Assembly (NCBI GenBank): GCA_963575645.1
Contig: OY754464.1
Coordinates: forward strand, 69,848,948-69,912,947
DNA: 64,000 bases
Direction of reading: 5' to 3'
From: Xanthostigma xanthostigma
Lineage: Eukaryota; Arthropoda; Insecta; Raphidioptera; Raphidiidae
Shown here: positions 22,601-34,589 of the stretch, one piece after another
Layout: the number at the start of each line of letters is the position of its first letter
How positions within the stretch are numbered: position 1 is the stretch's first letter
Notes under the pieces: generated by a model
Told to the model about the DNA's origin: nothing
What the model saw: the letters and a program-made list of their open reading frames with translations, nothing else
The model's database searches: none
Position numbers and translations under genes: made by a program

Positions 22601-24009
22601 TTTACTATGGAATTTATATACCGGGACCAGCTTTTTATTACTTTATCTCACTAGTTTTCGGGTTGAAACCGCGTCTGTTAAGACATTTCTCAAAAGTAGA
22701 CCGTGCGACATTAAGATTTGGAAGAGATCCGATATTGGAAGATGCGTAGATATTTTTATTCTGAAGTTTTGTTAATTGATTATAAAATTCTACGTAAAAA
22801 GAAACCTCTAAATCCGATTTCGTTTGAGTGTTTTCAAATGATTTATTCGTACAATGTGTTTAATTCAGATCTTATTGCGCATGTACGATGATGCGCCACT
22901 GCATGAACCATTTTATCTTACGACCGTAGATATATTTAAAAAGACGGAAATAATAAGAGACTCTTTTTTAATTGGCAAGATTTGTATTCAGAAGTCGACA
23001 AAAATAGAGTGACCTATTGAGTATTATATAAACATACAAAGTTATCTCTTTATAGGATTACCTATATCAGAGCCAAATAATTAGCTAAATCTCCGACTTC
23101 ATCCAGATATATTTTGTACCAATTTTAAATCAGTTATGTAAGTTATACATTGTATCGAAACTGCGGATACCTAATTTTGATAAAGCATTAATTGATAAAT
23201 AGATAATTCAAAGCAAAAACTCCGCAGTTATGTTTAAACATATCTTTAAGAAAATAAATGATTCCGCGTTAATATGCAATAATCCAGATAAAAAATTATA
23301 GCAGACGAATCTTATTTGGAGCAATAGTCGCCGGTTGTGCGAAAATTCAAAAACAACTGCCATGGAAGTTAATTTGGAAAAACGTCACTATAATAATTAT
23401 GCAGACTGAGAAATGGATCTTATACAATTCTAATAATTATAAAATATAGAGAACAATTCAGTCGACATTTTATCCTTCAAATTGCCGATACAGAGGCGCG
23501 CCGCATAAGAAGTTTTACTTTGAAGTAAAACTTCCTAGGGATTTCCAAATATATACAACGTCATTATTTATGTAGGTACATCAATTTTATGTTATAATAA
23601 TTGTAATGAGATCAATTTATATTCTAATGAAATGGCGACAACATTCACGTCAAAACATTTGATTGAATTGTAAATTTGAGTTCACTGTATCATTATTTTC
23701 TTTGTTTTTTTTTTATATACGTCAACACAAATGATTGAATTGTAAATTTTAGTTCATTTTGTATTCTTCCATTTTATTTTTCACGTTAAAAGAAAAATGC
23801 TGACTTCTCAATTTCCTGTTATAGCTCAAAATATACACTTATCTGTAGCCTAAATATAAAATGGCTTATGTTAAATATTCTGACCCTGAAGTTTGGAGAC
23901 AATTTAAAATGAAAAGTTGTCAAGTACAGTCGGACTCATTAAAGTCTCCGGATTGATAAAGTAGCGCACTCATCCACCATTTAGGGCATACGATTCAGTT
24001 ATTAATTAA
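22601..24009. other. AT-rich intergenic DNA
   Basis: Only the hairpin at 23507-23532 stands out. Confidence 0.35.
23507..23532. repeat. Perfect hairpin
   Basis: GAAGTTTTACTT-TG-AAGTAAAACTTC, a 12-bp stem with a 2-base loop. Confidence 0.75.
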
Positions 24010-24063
24010 TAGTATATTACACCACAAGGGCCGAAAGTTTGATATCTTGCATATCATGGCGTA
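24010..24063. repeat. Partial copy of the 39.8-kb foldback element
   Basis: TAGTATATTACACCACAAGG followed by GCCGAAAGTTTGATATCTTG matches one arm of the element at 39842-39984 read on its minus strand. The other arm is absent. Confidence 0.6.
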
Positions 24064-24071
24064 CAGTGCAT

Positions 24072-24415
24072 TAGGGTGCAAACATATACTTCTGTCTTTT
24101 TTTACGCCGTAAGCACTGGCGTATCCAGGAGGGCAAAACAAGCACGGGGGACCCGGCTTAAGAAATTTCTAATTTGCTCCCTCCTGAGCCAAAAGCTGGG
24201 TACGCTCATGTTAACGTCATAGAAAAAGACAAAGTTTTTGAAACAGAGATACTTTATTCAGATTGAATGCAAGTACATCAACCAATCCTATCATCGGAGA
24301 AATCAGGAAATTGCTTTGAAGAAAGAGACGCAGATATATTTTCGATACATTTTGTTGCCTTCGCTCACCGCACATTGAATAGATAGACAATGATTCATAT
24401 AGTAAATTATTAAAT
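24072..24415 (+). mobile_element. 400-bp interspersed repeat, copy 3, 5'-truncated
   Basis: Matches copies 1 and 2 from TTAGGGTGCAAACATATACT to ATGATTCATATAGTAAATTA. The first 30-40 bp of copy 2 are missing. Confidence 0.76.
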
Positions 24416-24530
24416 ATATGATTTTTATAAACGTTATAATCATTGGTGAAACTTCTTATTTATAGGTACTCAGCCAAACTTTAATAACGGATAACAAACA
24501 AACACGTATGTTTTCAGAATACTTAAAAAA

Positions 24531-24740
24531 TTGGTTGTCTGTAAAGTCGGTTTACGGACGATAGTTTAAGTGATAACGTATTCCGTAATACATAACCTAA
24601 ATTTTAGTCGCTGTCAAACTTGGGCCGAAGCATACTGCGCTCTCGCTTGCACGCACAGGGTCCGGCGGAACGTTAGGAACGTTACACTTTTTCGTGCGTG
24701 CAGCTGGTGTGTCATCAATTTATAAGACGTTATCACGTCA
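24531..24740 (+). mobile_element. 'GGTTGTCTGTAAAGTCGG' repeat, copy b
   Basis: Same hairpin start, CAAACTTGGGCCGA middle, and right end CAATTTATAAGACGTTATCA. Flanked by A-rich sequence on both sides. Full length like copy a. Confidence 0.72.
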
Positions 24741-25344
24741 AAAAACGAAATTTTAAACTAATAAGCAACAAATATTATAAACGTCACCATGTACATTTAC
24801 AGAATAAATTCTTCTTCAAAAATATTTATCTTTGTTTTTCGTATCGTTGAAACTGTAACATATTCAATTTAATCTTTAATGAGGTCAAACTATGTATCAT
24901 TCTACAGAAAACTTACATTTGCAAACACGTGATCACAATACGTAATAGAGTTCTTGGTAAAGCTAAAAACTACTACAAATTCAATTAAAAATATCTAGGT
25001 TTGTTTGCATTGCATGCGAACGAAACACAAGTCGTACAAAGAGCACTATTTCATTTACTCAACTATAACAGTTTCTATACATTTTTAATGTTTTCTCTAC
25101 GATAGTGACATTTGATTGATATTATGTTGAACGTTCCAAAACTATATAGGCAGGAGCGAATGGAACCACCGGGATACCGGGAAATTTCCCGGTGGGCCGC
25201 CCTTCAATTTTATTTAGTGGTTAGCTATTTTCTTATTTATTTTTTATCCTCCCCGACGACCCCCTACTATTAATTAAGACAACTTTGCCGTCCTCCATAT
25301 GAGTCGTGGATCTAATCTAGCTCAGAGCTCAGTGCTATTTTATA
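24741..25344. other. No gene; palindromic GC patch
   Basis: 25170-25200 reads GGGATACCGGGAAATTTCCC, then GGTGGGCCG, a strongly palindromic patch that may be one end of an old element. Confidence 0.35.
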
Positions 25345-26025
25345 CAGTATGTAAAGACGTAAGGTGCACATAGGGAAATTAACATTGGGAAAAAATGACT
25401 GGATTAGAGTGAGCCTTGAAATCTTGTTTTTCAATTCTGCTAATGTTAACCACCGTGATTACCAAGTGTTTATCAAACTAAACACTTTATGTAATAATTT
25501 TTGTATGTATTTTTTTTTATTACTGTGATTACCTAAGCACAGTGATTAGAACTCAAATAGCAGAATACGGCTAAATATTCTTTTGCAAAATGAATGTGTA
25601 TACTACCGAAGAAAATATTCAAATGATTACAACATAATCGGACTTTTTTTATCAATGGGACATTAAATTTCCCAAAAATACTTAAATATGGTGCGAGATC
25701 AAATATCTTCGCTTATTCGTGTTGAACCTTAAGACATTGGGTCACTAATTTACCAACGCACATAAGTCAGTCAGACAACTTTTGAATGAAATGTTTCCAA
25801 ACAGATGGAGTTGTTTTTTTTTTTGTTTTATTTTAGTACAAATAAATTAAAATAATGTTTTATAAGAGCTTTTTATTATTAAAAAAGCCAAGTAAAATAG
25901 AAATCCTCAAGATTACCACGATAATTCAATAGAAATAATAATCAATGCAGTCATGGCTAACTCTGATCCAAGTATTTTTTCCCAATGCTAATTTCCCTAT
26001 GTGCACCTTACGCATTTACATACTG
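25345..26025. mobile_element. TA-flanked element with about 75-bp terminal inverted repeats
   Basis: Ends CAGTATGTAAA then GTAAGGTGCACATAGGGAAA, TTAACATTGGGAAAAAA; inverted at the right with few changes. TA on both sides suggests the Tc1/mariner-pogo group. Shortened echoes of the end motif recur inside (TGGGACATTAAATTTCCC near 25660; ATTGGGTCACTAATTT near 25736). 681 bp, no transposase recognised. Confidence 0.75.
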
Positions 26026-27091
26026 TATACCTCATCCGTTCCTGCAAGTTTGTTGAAAAGTTCGCTTACATAATTTTGGTACACTAGACAAGCTCGATAT
26101 TCCGAAATACCCAATATAATTTGACCTTTAAATTCCGTCGATTGGCATCCACTTGTCTGTAATCCGGCGCTTCTGACGTTTTCACAACGCGTTGTCAGAA
26201 AATTCGACATGATTTGATATGCAAATCCGCACTGTGTCGTAAAAGTACAAAAATAAAATTTAGGGCAATGTTTTAACCTTCGATTGTAATAAATGTATTG
26301 TAGCGTTGAGTTACAATACAAATATTTGTATATATTATATATTTAATATAGTAGGGATTAAATTTAAACCTATCGTGTACAATGATTATTATTGATATAA
26401 TTTGCATTCAACACAAATTTCCATAATTTGTGAATCTTTGTGCAATTTAATGAAATCAATCCTTGACATTCTCCAGAGTCGTATTAAGGTCGATTAATTT
26501 TACGAATTTGTAATCAATATCTATATTGATTGACTGACTGACTCATCACAATATCTCCAAAACTATACACCCGATTGATTTGAAATTTCTCGATGTAGAG
26601 AACTGATTTTATGCAAATCCTATCCAATTGTAACGGTAGGTACTATCTACTGAATCGGAATCCGGCATCAGAAATGTATACCTTCATCTGTTAATAGAAT
26701 AAGAAGATAACATTAAAAAAAGGAAAATAATTATATAGAAATCTGCTGCTATTAGCACCAAAAGCTGTTCAATGATTTGAAAACCTAACGACTACAGATA
26801 ATAATTAATAATAATAATAATAATTTATTGATGCCGTCAGACATAAAACCTAATGTGTAGCCAAAGTCAGATTACAGAAAATATAACATTTGAATTAAAA
26901 TTAATTAAAATCATTAATAAATCGTTAATAAGAATATTAACTATTACTATTTCAAAGTTCCCGTATTTTTAGCAGTGGTTCCGTTTAGCGACATTTTCCA
27001 TAATCGAGTACCGGGGATGTTTCGGTTGGTTTCACAATATATTCTACGAAGTGCTGAAACCATCACGGATGATCCTTTCGTATTCCTGCAA
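26026..27091. other. No gene; repeat-like phrase
   Basis: 26525-26640 (TGACTGACTGACTCATCACA, CAAAACTATACACCCGATTG) is a common phrase of insect interspersed repeats. An (AAT)n run lies near 26805. The 101-codon minus ORF 26016-26321 has no recognisable domain and overlaps the end of a TA-flanked element. Confidence 0.35.
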
Positions 27092-27552
27092 ATTGTGATG
27101 AGTATTTGGAAAGAATTCCGTGGCATAAGGATCGAAAATGAAGCAATACTGAGATTTTTTTAAACTTGCATTTAATACTAACGTTTCGATACGTTTTGTA
27201 TCATCTTCAGAGTGTTCTGTAATTATATTTTCTTGGTTATAAAATTATTTTGAATTAAAATGTAATTATTCGTAAATGTTAGAAAACTTACCAAATGCTG
27301 TCACATGTTATCAGTATATTGTTGTTGATGGATTGAGAACATGGTGTCACTCAACTTGTTAATTGTTATTTTTTTAATATATTTTCTAATGTGGATACTG
27401 GTTAATGTTAATGTTTTAAAATTATTAGTTTCTTTTAAATATAAAATTATTGTCACAAAATTAAAACAAATGTTTTAACCTTTCTAATATTGTGCTGTGA
27501 ATAATACTGAACTAATTAGTTCTTTCCAAATTCTTTCCAAATACTCATCATT
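27092..27552. repeat. Inverted-repeat region with hammerhead-like core
   Basis: TGATGAGTATTTGGAAAGAA at 27098 reappears inverted at 27527-27552, where TTCTTTCCAAA is doubled. Between them on the minus strand is CTGAAGA, a GATAC/GTATC stem and GAAACGTT (27181-27210). Confidence 0.5.
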
Positions 27553-27727
27553 AACTTTAATGGATCACAGTTACTCTATTTATTGAATAGAGTCAATCTT
27601 CATTCCAAATTGTGTTCATTTTTGGCATTCCAGATTGTCACCGTGGCATTCTATTCCAGAATTCCATGCCACATTTTTTTATTCTTGAAATAATCACAAA
27701 ATCAAAACAAAACCACACACTAATAGG

Positions 27728-27766
27728 GTCACTAAATCATTACATATGATGTAATGATTTAGTTTA
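27728..27766. repeat. Palindrome
   Basis: CTAAATCATTACAT-ATG-ATGTAATGATTTAG, a 14-bp stem. Non-coding context. Confidence 0.7.
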
Positions 27767-28344
27767 CCGCATGATACATCATAGTAAATGATAATCTCTT
27801 ACCGAAAAAATGGTTTGACAGTCGACGTTTCGTTTCCGTGTGGTTGGCACCAGAAATTACAAAATGGCGGTTGACTTCCTAAGTGATGCGATGCTGTGGT
27901 TACGGCCTCAAAACACAGATGTTTACAATAACTAAGAAACCTTAGTATTCCAACTTCTACTGCAGTATTTCAACAATACTGCAATTCTTTTAATATTGTT
28001 ATTTCTATTTCTTATCAATTGCCATTGACAATAAAAAGTCATCATCTTATGAGGAAGACGACATGATAACAAATGCGGTGCATTGTAAGATATATTTTAT
28101 AAACAAAATGTGGCGAAACAATTGCTGCATTAAAACATTTGCAGCCTTCATGCTATATGCGTCTGGTGTGTTACTTGGCTAACGACAACCGCCCTAACGG
28201 TCAAGAAATAGTGTCCTCTGTATATACCATTTTCAAAAGTGATGCCAAGATGTTTACATGCTGTGAAATGTCGAGATTTGATGGACCAACCGACCACCAG
28301 TAATTTGGAATCCAGCTCTGTCCGCCGTGGCGCTCCGGTTATAT

Positions 28345-28395
28345 TGTAGTGTAGTGTAGTGCAGTGCAGTGTAGTAGTAGTGTAGTGTTGGTGTA
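28345..28395 (+). repeat. (TAGTG)n-like microsatellite
   Basis: Degenerate array of GTAGT/GCAGT units (TGTAGTGTAGTGTAGTGCAG). It creates the Leu/His/Tyr/Thr-rich pseudo-reading frames seen on the minus strand. Confidence 0.8.
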
Positions 28396-28744
28396 ATATT
28401 ACAATACAAAGGCCGATTGCGGCAGTCATGAATATAATCATTTGATACAAAGCGGAAACTGCAGGCAGCCATATCAAAGAGCAAGCGGATGCATATGTTG
28501 TAACTTTTATCATCGCGTCGCGGTCGTACGTTTAATTCGTTTTGATTCTGCATGACGTACAATTCGCTATTTAGTAATTTTAAACAAATTGTCTCAAAGG
28601 TATTTTGAGCATTGAACCGGAAAATAGAAAATAGTGCACACCCCGTTAAGCTTTCCATAATATGATAAAAACTGAAAAAAATGTATTTGATTGAAAAAAG
28701 TTTTTAGTAAATGAATAACGTTTGAACAATTATAAAAAAAAAAA

Positions 28745-29322
28745 TTGGTTGTCTGTAAAGTCGGTTTACGGACGATAGTTTTACGTGATAACGTATTCCG
28801 TAATACATAACCTAAATTTATATAATAATTATAATAATTCGAATCTATGATATTGCATCTTTCGCTTCAAATTTAGGTAAATTTTATTTATTAAATTACT
28901 CACCACCTATAAAAATAATTTTTTTTATTAACTTTCTTTCTTTCGTATTTATTTAAGTCTCAAAGATTAACTGTCATACTATATATAAAACAATTGTTTC
29001 ACTGTTTATATAAAATTCCAAAACCTACTTACAATATTTAAGTATTTTCATACGTCAAAAAATTGATTTTTATAATGATAAAATTTGTAAGAAAACGATT
29101 TTTTCGAGAGATGAGACCTAGCTAAAACGATTTTTTGCCCCCCAAAATCCCTTTTCAGTAAATTTCATCCAAATCGTTAGGGCCGTTTTCGAGAAAAGCA
29201 CGCACAGGGTCAGGCGGAACGTTACGAACGTTTGGAACGTTACACTTTTTCGTGCATGCAGCCGGTGTTTTATCAATTTATAAGATTGGTGATTCATCAA
29301 TTTATAAGACGTTATGACGTCA
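28745..29322 (+). mobile_element. 'GGTTGTCTGTAAAGTCGG' repeat, copy c, with internal AT-rich insertion
   Basis: Both ends of the family are present. The middle (about 28816-29195) is AT-rich sequence absent from copies a and b. Near the right end TCATCAATTTATAAG is duplicated. The inserted part ends with TTTCATCCAAATCGTTAGGG, a phrase typical of retrotransposon 3' parts. Confidence 0.65.
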
Positions 29323-29687
29323 AAAGAAAGTGTTTGAAATTCAATCTTGAATCTGTTTTATAAAATGAGCAGGAACTTTAGTGACAATCTGTATAATAGT
29401 CCAAGAGATATAAAACATTTTTGGGTAGGTATTTTAGGCGGCGTGAAAATTTGTGTAAACACTTCTTTTCTAATGTCTGAACACAAAATCGAAGACCTGG
29501 CTGAAGGGTAGTGGGGCTTAGCAAAGCTGTGAATTTTTAACTTTTTGAAATTTTATTTGCAAAAAAAAACAGATATTTTGAAATTTTAATACCTTAGAAT
29601 TTAGTATAATTATAAAATAAAAAATAAATAAGCCAGATCATTTAGTCGGGTCTAAATATCTGCCAGGCGGTTACAAAACTGTACCTA

Positions 29688-30129
29688 GGGCTATGTGCAG
29701 GGAGGCGGAGTTACAAATTTTTCGATGCGAGCGTTTGTGGTGAGCACTAGGGGAAACTTCGAACTCAAATTTTCCGTATGTCAGTGAACAATGTTTATTA
29801 AAAGTTAAAATAGTTACAGTTTTATGAAGATTTTTAATTACAAAGAAAACATGGGCAAAACTAAACGATCTGGAAATGCTTGTTGTGTTCCGGGCTGTTG
29901 CGCTGATGGCGATTTAAGTAAAATAAAGACCATTGGTGCCCTAATTTGACGTTCCGCTGCCAGTGTAAACAAATTAACATCAGTTTTCCTTATTAAATTT
30001 TTTTTGACTCATCATGGCCAACTAATGTTTTTGACTTACCATAGAAACATGTCGCGATTTCCATAAAAAGTGAGTTCAATAATTCTCTATTGCTCACTAG
30101 CGGCGCTAATAGGCTTCGTGCACACAGCC
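29688..30129 (+). mobile_element. THAP-fragment element, copy 1
   Basis: Starts GGGCTATGTGCAGGGAGGCG and ends GGCGCTAATAGGCTTCGTGC, ACACAGCC. The ends are loosely inverted (GGCTATGTGCA against GGCTGTGTGCA). Shared with 38303-38788 and 58632-59154. It carries the 32-codon ORF described at 29851-29949. Confidence 0.72.
29851..29949 (+). pseudogene. N-terminal fragment of a THAP-type zinc-finger ORF
   Basis: ATG follows AAAGAAAAC. The ORF reads MGKTKRSGNACCVPGCCADG, then about 12 more residues to TGA. A C-C-V-P-G-C start within the first 20 residues is typical of the THAP (C2CH) DNA-binding domain of P-element-like transposases. The second half of the finger (distal C..H, AVPTIF box) is absent, so the element looks internally deleted. 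The THAP assignment rests on one motif. Confidence 0.45.
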
Positions 30130-30935
30130 TATATTATACGCGAGTGCGAGTAAGACGCTGCAGCTAGGTTGAAGTGTGAGAGTGCACTGCAACTCAGCCC
30201 ATATACGATCTCTCACACTTCAACTTTTTGCAAATAATATTTCGTAAAATTGAAAATTCACAGCTTCGCTAGGCCCTACTACCCTTCAGCCAGGTCTTTG
30301 ATTTTGTGTTCAGACATTACGAAAGAAGCGTTACAAACATTTTGACACTATCTCAAATACCTCTTCAAAAATGTTTGATAGCTCTTCTACTATAATATTT
30401 GTGTTTCTGTTGTTTGGTTCCTATCGTAAACATATTATCTCTGGTTACTATGCATTAACATAATAATATCCGATACTACTGTCCTACAGGATGCAGCAAG
30501 GAAATAACAACGGCGAGGCTGCCGATTGCCAGGTTTATGACTAATAATTACATAATCAAATATATTGTGCTTTGTGAAGATTAGACTGTTTTTTTTCATT
30601 TGTTTACAAGAAATGATTAAACTGTTTTTTTTTTTCATTTGTTTGCAAGAAAAAATAAAAACCTAAAAAAAAATTGCGCCCCAGACCTAATAAAAATGTT
30701 TAAGCGTATTTATATCATATATATTAATACGCTAAGGTTAAAGATGTTTGCCTCCCTTTTTAGAAAAAAACAACACAATTCCTCCACATAAATTATATAT
30801 CATTTTACAGATAATTGCTTGCTCTACTGACATCGACAACTAAAATATTTATTATTGCTTTTGTTTTTATAAATTAATTAATTAACAGCAACGCTGAACA
30901 ACGTCTGCCATCTGACGGCTATAATTTTGAAAACA

Positions 30936-31128
30936 CTTCGATCTGTCATCTGACCTTCATATTGTAAATACTGCATACTGCCATCTGACGGGCAACGCTG
31001 AACAGCGTCACAGCAATGCTGCATGATGCCATGTGACGGCTTAGCTCAACGCTTTTGCTACTTGCGCCTCTATATGACAATTTTAGTAAAATATTTCTTC
31101 GATCTGTCATCTGAGCTTCATATTGTAA
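30936..31128 (+). repeat. Imperfect tandem duplication, period about 161
   Basis: CTTCGATCTGTCATCTGA, then CTTCATATTGTAA, occurs at 30936 and 31097. CATCTGACGG / CATGTGACGG and CAACGCTGAACA words recur between and upstream. Decayed repeat. Confidence 0.6.
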
Positions 31129-31356
31129 TACAACAAAAAGAAGAGCAGTGTGCAAAATTAGAAACGAATTGAATACCTGCAATCATATTTAAAAAATAAT
31201 TTTGTCAATTGATAATTATTACCTATACTTATTTAGTGCGAATAATTCGCACAGGTCACACTAGTTTTTCATAATATAACAGTTATGATGAATCAAATAG
31301 CAATTGCGCCTAACCGTTCATTTCTACCATTTGTATCATTATGGTCGCATAAGAGG

Positions 31357-31392
31357 GTTACCAACTTGAAAAAGGTTGGGAACCACTGCTGC
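31357..31392. mobile_element. hAT-like 3' terminus (fragment)
   Basis: GAAAAAGGTTGGGAACCACT, then GCTG, matches the common hAT end CAGTGGTTCCCAACC in inverse. No left end was found nearby. Confidence 0.35.
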
Positions 31393-31854
31393 ATAAAGTG
31401 ATTATTTCGCTGCAATCCGCAATTTATGCATGATCGCTTCACTTGTTTCTGAAAATAAATGCAGCGTACAATAAATCTTAAAACAAAAGAAACTATTTGC
31501 AATAAAAATTTGAAAATAGACTCACGTAGGTACATAAAATGTTGGTAATTTTGTATCATACAATTACCTATCCTATTCTGTTGAATGGAAAAATTATTTA
31601 AACATATCACCATTGATTAAAATATTATATTTTAATCAATGATATCACTAAATTCTGCCAAAATACAGAACAAATAACGTTTTTGATAACTTAAAAAATA
31701 ACCGAGTTTAATTGTTTATTTTCAATTTTTTTTTAAAGTAGGTAGGTACAATATTATTGTTTCAACGATATACTTTATTCGGATTTTAATATTTAATAAC
31801 TTCAGAGAAAAGATTTAAGGTCAACCGGGAAATGGTTATAATAAATTATTGTGT

Positions 31855-32472
31855 ATAATACTCGCCACGAATCTAAAAGACTCGAAAGTTAGATGCGAAT
31901 GCGGGCTTGCGCTTGTACAGTCTGTTGAAAAACTTGAAAAACTACAAACTCGTAACTCAACAAAACTAAAGTAACAATAACAACTTGACAATAGCGTACT
32001 CGACTGTACTTTAAACCTGCAGGAAAGTGACAAAGGCAACGAGCGATCACGGCCAATCATCAACGAGCGCACGTTTCGTGCAGGTAGCTGAGAGGTGGTG
32101 GGAGTCTTAACGACCCAAAATGTGCCTTTGCGACGCTGTTTGTGACTAACTTCCGAACTTTTTAGATCCGTTGCGCGTAGGGTTACCATATGACAGGCGT
32201 TTGCCGCATTTGACAGGCATTTTAAGGTTTAGACAGGCGTGCGGCCGGCATTGGTCTGAGACAGGCATTTTCAAATTTCGCGTCTATTGAAAAAAATAAT
32301 GTCCTCTGACAAATATCAGTAATAAACATCCTTCTTCATTATTATCTGTTGGCTTTTACTTACAGCGTTTTGCTTTAGACAGGCATTTTTCTGAAAAATC
32401 AGGCATTTTAGGTACCATAGACAGGCGTCCCTCTATTTACATAAATGGTAACCCTATAGTTGCGCGTATTAT
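31855..32472. mobile_element. MITE with about 38-bp inverted ends, copy a, interrupted
   Basis: Ends ATAATACTCGCCACGAATCT and inverted ATAATACGCGCAACGGATCT, then AAAAAGTTCGGAAGTTAG. Reverse orientation relative to 47702-48028. Interrupted near its right end by the element at 32180-32458. The 117-codon minus-strand ORF here is a property of the repeat (a related frame is open in the other copy). Confidence 0.8.
32180..32458. mobile_element. hAT-like element (TAGGGTTACCAT ends) with GACAGGC repeats
   Basis: GGGTTACCAT at the left and inverted ATGGTAACCC at the right. Flanked by a direct repeat GTTGCGCGTA (32170-32179 and 32459-32468), which includes an 8-bp duplication GTTGCGCG if the element begins TAGGG. 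GACAGGCGT/GACAGGCATTT occurs about six times inside. The uninterrupted MITE copy at 48010-48028 shows the original site. Confidence 0.75.
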
Positions 32473-33180
32473 ACATTGTACCTAACTGTATCACCGAAGC
32501 GTTGAATGTTAAGATTGTGAACATGGCACGAATTTGACAACTGCAGTTCCATGATGTGACAGTTCACGAGGCTAATAATAATCTTATCGCTTACTTGCTT
32601 TTTGCAACAATTCAAGCAGAAATGTCCACAATACATTTTAGCATGCACTTATAAAGTATAAACACAAATGCTTATTTTAAAAATCACACAAAGTTGCTGT
32701 TTATAATTGAGCTTAGCAGTGGTATTTAAATATAGGGGAAGGTTGCTGTGATTGGGCCACTTAACTTCCTTGCCTATTAGAATAGAATTTGAATATCTTT
32801 TATTCAACTAGCCTAACAGCATAGAATAAGTCATAGAATTATCTCGTAAAAAAGCAACATGACAACTTAAAACCATTTGATTGTTTTTATGTATTAGTGA
32901 TGCTGTTATTACGAGCCTTTTATATTTTCAATAAACTGTAATGGTTTTTGAGATAAATTAAGAAAACGATTTTTCGTACTGTCTCCTTCTTTGGACCATT
33001 GTCGCCTTGATTGAACCACTAGGTGGGCAATGAAGGATTTCAGCGAATCTATGTGAAAACACCATAAAAAATAGAATGTAAAAAATACTTAAATAGAAAT
33101 AGAAAATGTATTAATTGACTTTTGAATAGCACTGTATCGTCACTATAAATAGATGCTATTCAGCATGACCTACTCGTTTT

Positions 33181-33715
33181 ATGCCCATATTCACCGAACA
33201 CTATTAAAGATAGAAGTTACTAATCTTAGAACAAATATTCTAAAATTTACTTTCAATTCACTACGCAAAATATCAAGTAGAAAAGTTAGTTAAAGAACAA
33301 ATATACACTGCACTATACTCCTTGCTCGTTTTGTTAAATATTTCGTTCACTCAAAAATCCGACCGATGACGTTAGTGTAGGTAAACGTCAAAAAAAGTTT
33401 GATAAAATAAAAATATTTTATCCTAACCCAATTGCACACAAAACTTCCACTAACTTTAATGTTAAAGTTAATAAACAACACAAAAATAAATTCACAAGAG
33501 CAACTGTAGATATAATACTCAACGTTTATAGGTTAGGAGTTAAATGGCGGCCGTTATTATTTTATCAGACGATTAAATATTTATATCCTGGAAGTGAGAT
33601 AGAATAGATTTATACCTGCAGTAAATATAATTATGGTTGGTGAATTGAATTATAGCTATTTATTCGGAGGAATGAACTGAATAAATAACTACTTACGTTC
33701 GGTGAATATGGCCAT
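33181..33715. mobile_element. Element with 'ATTCACCGAAC' inverted ends
   Basis: Left ATGCCCATATTCACCGAAC, inverted right ATGGCCATATTCACCGAACG. The interior is AT-rich with no coding. 535 bp, class undetermined. Confidence 0.6.
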
Positions 33716-33842
33716 AGTCAACATGTTTTCACACACGTGCGTCTGGCGTCGGACGTCGATTGCCGTCCCGACGGCGGTCTAAAATGTTGTGACGCATTTA
33801 CACACCCAATATTTTAGATATAAAACTACTGATGTATGTTTA

Positions 33843-34091
33843 AAATAGATCTCACCAGCAACATAAATGTGAAAAAAAGTCCAAGTTGGATATAAAGAAC
33901 AAGTGGCGTTGCCGAAAAAAAGAAGAAATGAATTCTAAGATGGCAAGTTGTCGCTTGGCAAGTTACATACACGCATTATTTATAGAAACTTGCCAAGTGA
34001 AAACTTCACTTCTTTTTTTCGGCAAAGCCACTTGTTATTTATGTCGAACTTGGCCCTTTTTCACATTTATATTTCTGCTGGGATCTATTTA
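33843..34091. mobile_element. Foldback MITE with about 85-bp arms
   Basis: CAACATAAATGTGAAAAAAA, then GAACAAGTGGCGTTGCCG, then AAAAAAAGAAG at the left is inverted at the right (CTTCTTTTTTTCGGCAAAGC). The arms extend out to AGATC. 250 bp, non-coding; the ORF 33886-34092 is a by-product. Confidence 0.8.
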
Positions 34092-34589
34092 ATACTAACA
34101 CAGCAATAATTAAGTTTAAATGAAGATTATGGATCACGGCTGTAATTTTCTTTGTTTCTTTGGAAGAGGAACGGTACAAAACAAATGAGTGTAGGTACAC
34201 CTACCTAGCGAACTTGAATTAACTGTATAGGAGCGTAAATGTGCTAACAAAAAAAATAAGCTTTGATCTGAAGCAAAATATTTGAAGAATATTTATTTTT
34301 GATAACGGTAATTATTATGAAAGTTTAGTGACTTCTTCAGTCTTTATATTATATACAGAATGTCTCAGAACGATCGGCCACGGACAGTGCAGTGAACTGT
34401 TGGTAAACAATAATATTCTGAGCAGAAAAGCCCTTAGACATTTTTTGATCAGATGTACCAGTACTGTTAATAAGATGAAATCACCGATAAGTTGAATTAC
34501 TACCACGCCTTCTTCCTCACTTAAGGACTTTTCTGCTTTGAATTGCTTCCTCTATTTCAGTGGGCAGTCGATTAGAGACATTCTATATA

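Larger units (their letters stand above)
29384..30402. mobile_element. Element with about 190-bp terminal inverted repeats
   Basis: Left 29384-29580 (TAATGTCTGAACACAAAATC, GACCTGGCTGAAGGGTAGT) is the inverse of 30218-30402 with scattered mismatches. A second hairpin (GTTGAAGTGTGAGAG and its complement, about 30170-30228) adjoins the right arm. The THAP-fragment element at 29688-30129 is nested between the arms. Confidence 0.72.
30403..31854. other. No gene; decayed repeats
   Basis: Holds the 161-bp duplication and a hAT-like terminus listed separately, and poly(T)-rich near-duplicates (TTTTTTTTCATTTGTTT) near 30590 and 30625. ORFs are not recognisable. Confidence 0.35.

Noticed and set aside
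28148-28658. Overlapping 121- and 134-codon minus-strand ORFs
   Set aside because: Both run through a (TAGTG)n microsatellite and overlap in different frames; no domain is recognisable.
31836-32189. 117-codon minus-strand ORF with a partner frame at 47832-48062 sharing amino-acid similarity
   Set aside because: The similarity comes from the two copies of one non-coding MITE. One copy's frame crosses the MITE end, and the composition (Ser/Phe/Cys-rich) fits no family.
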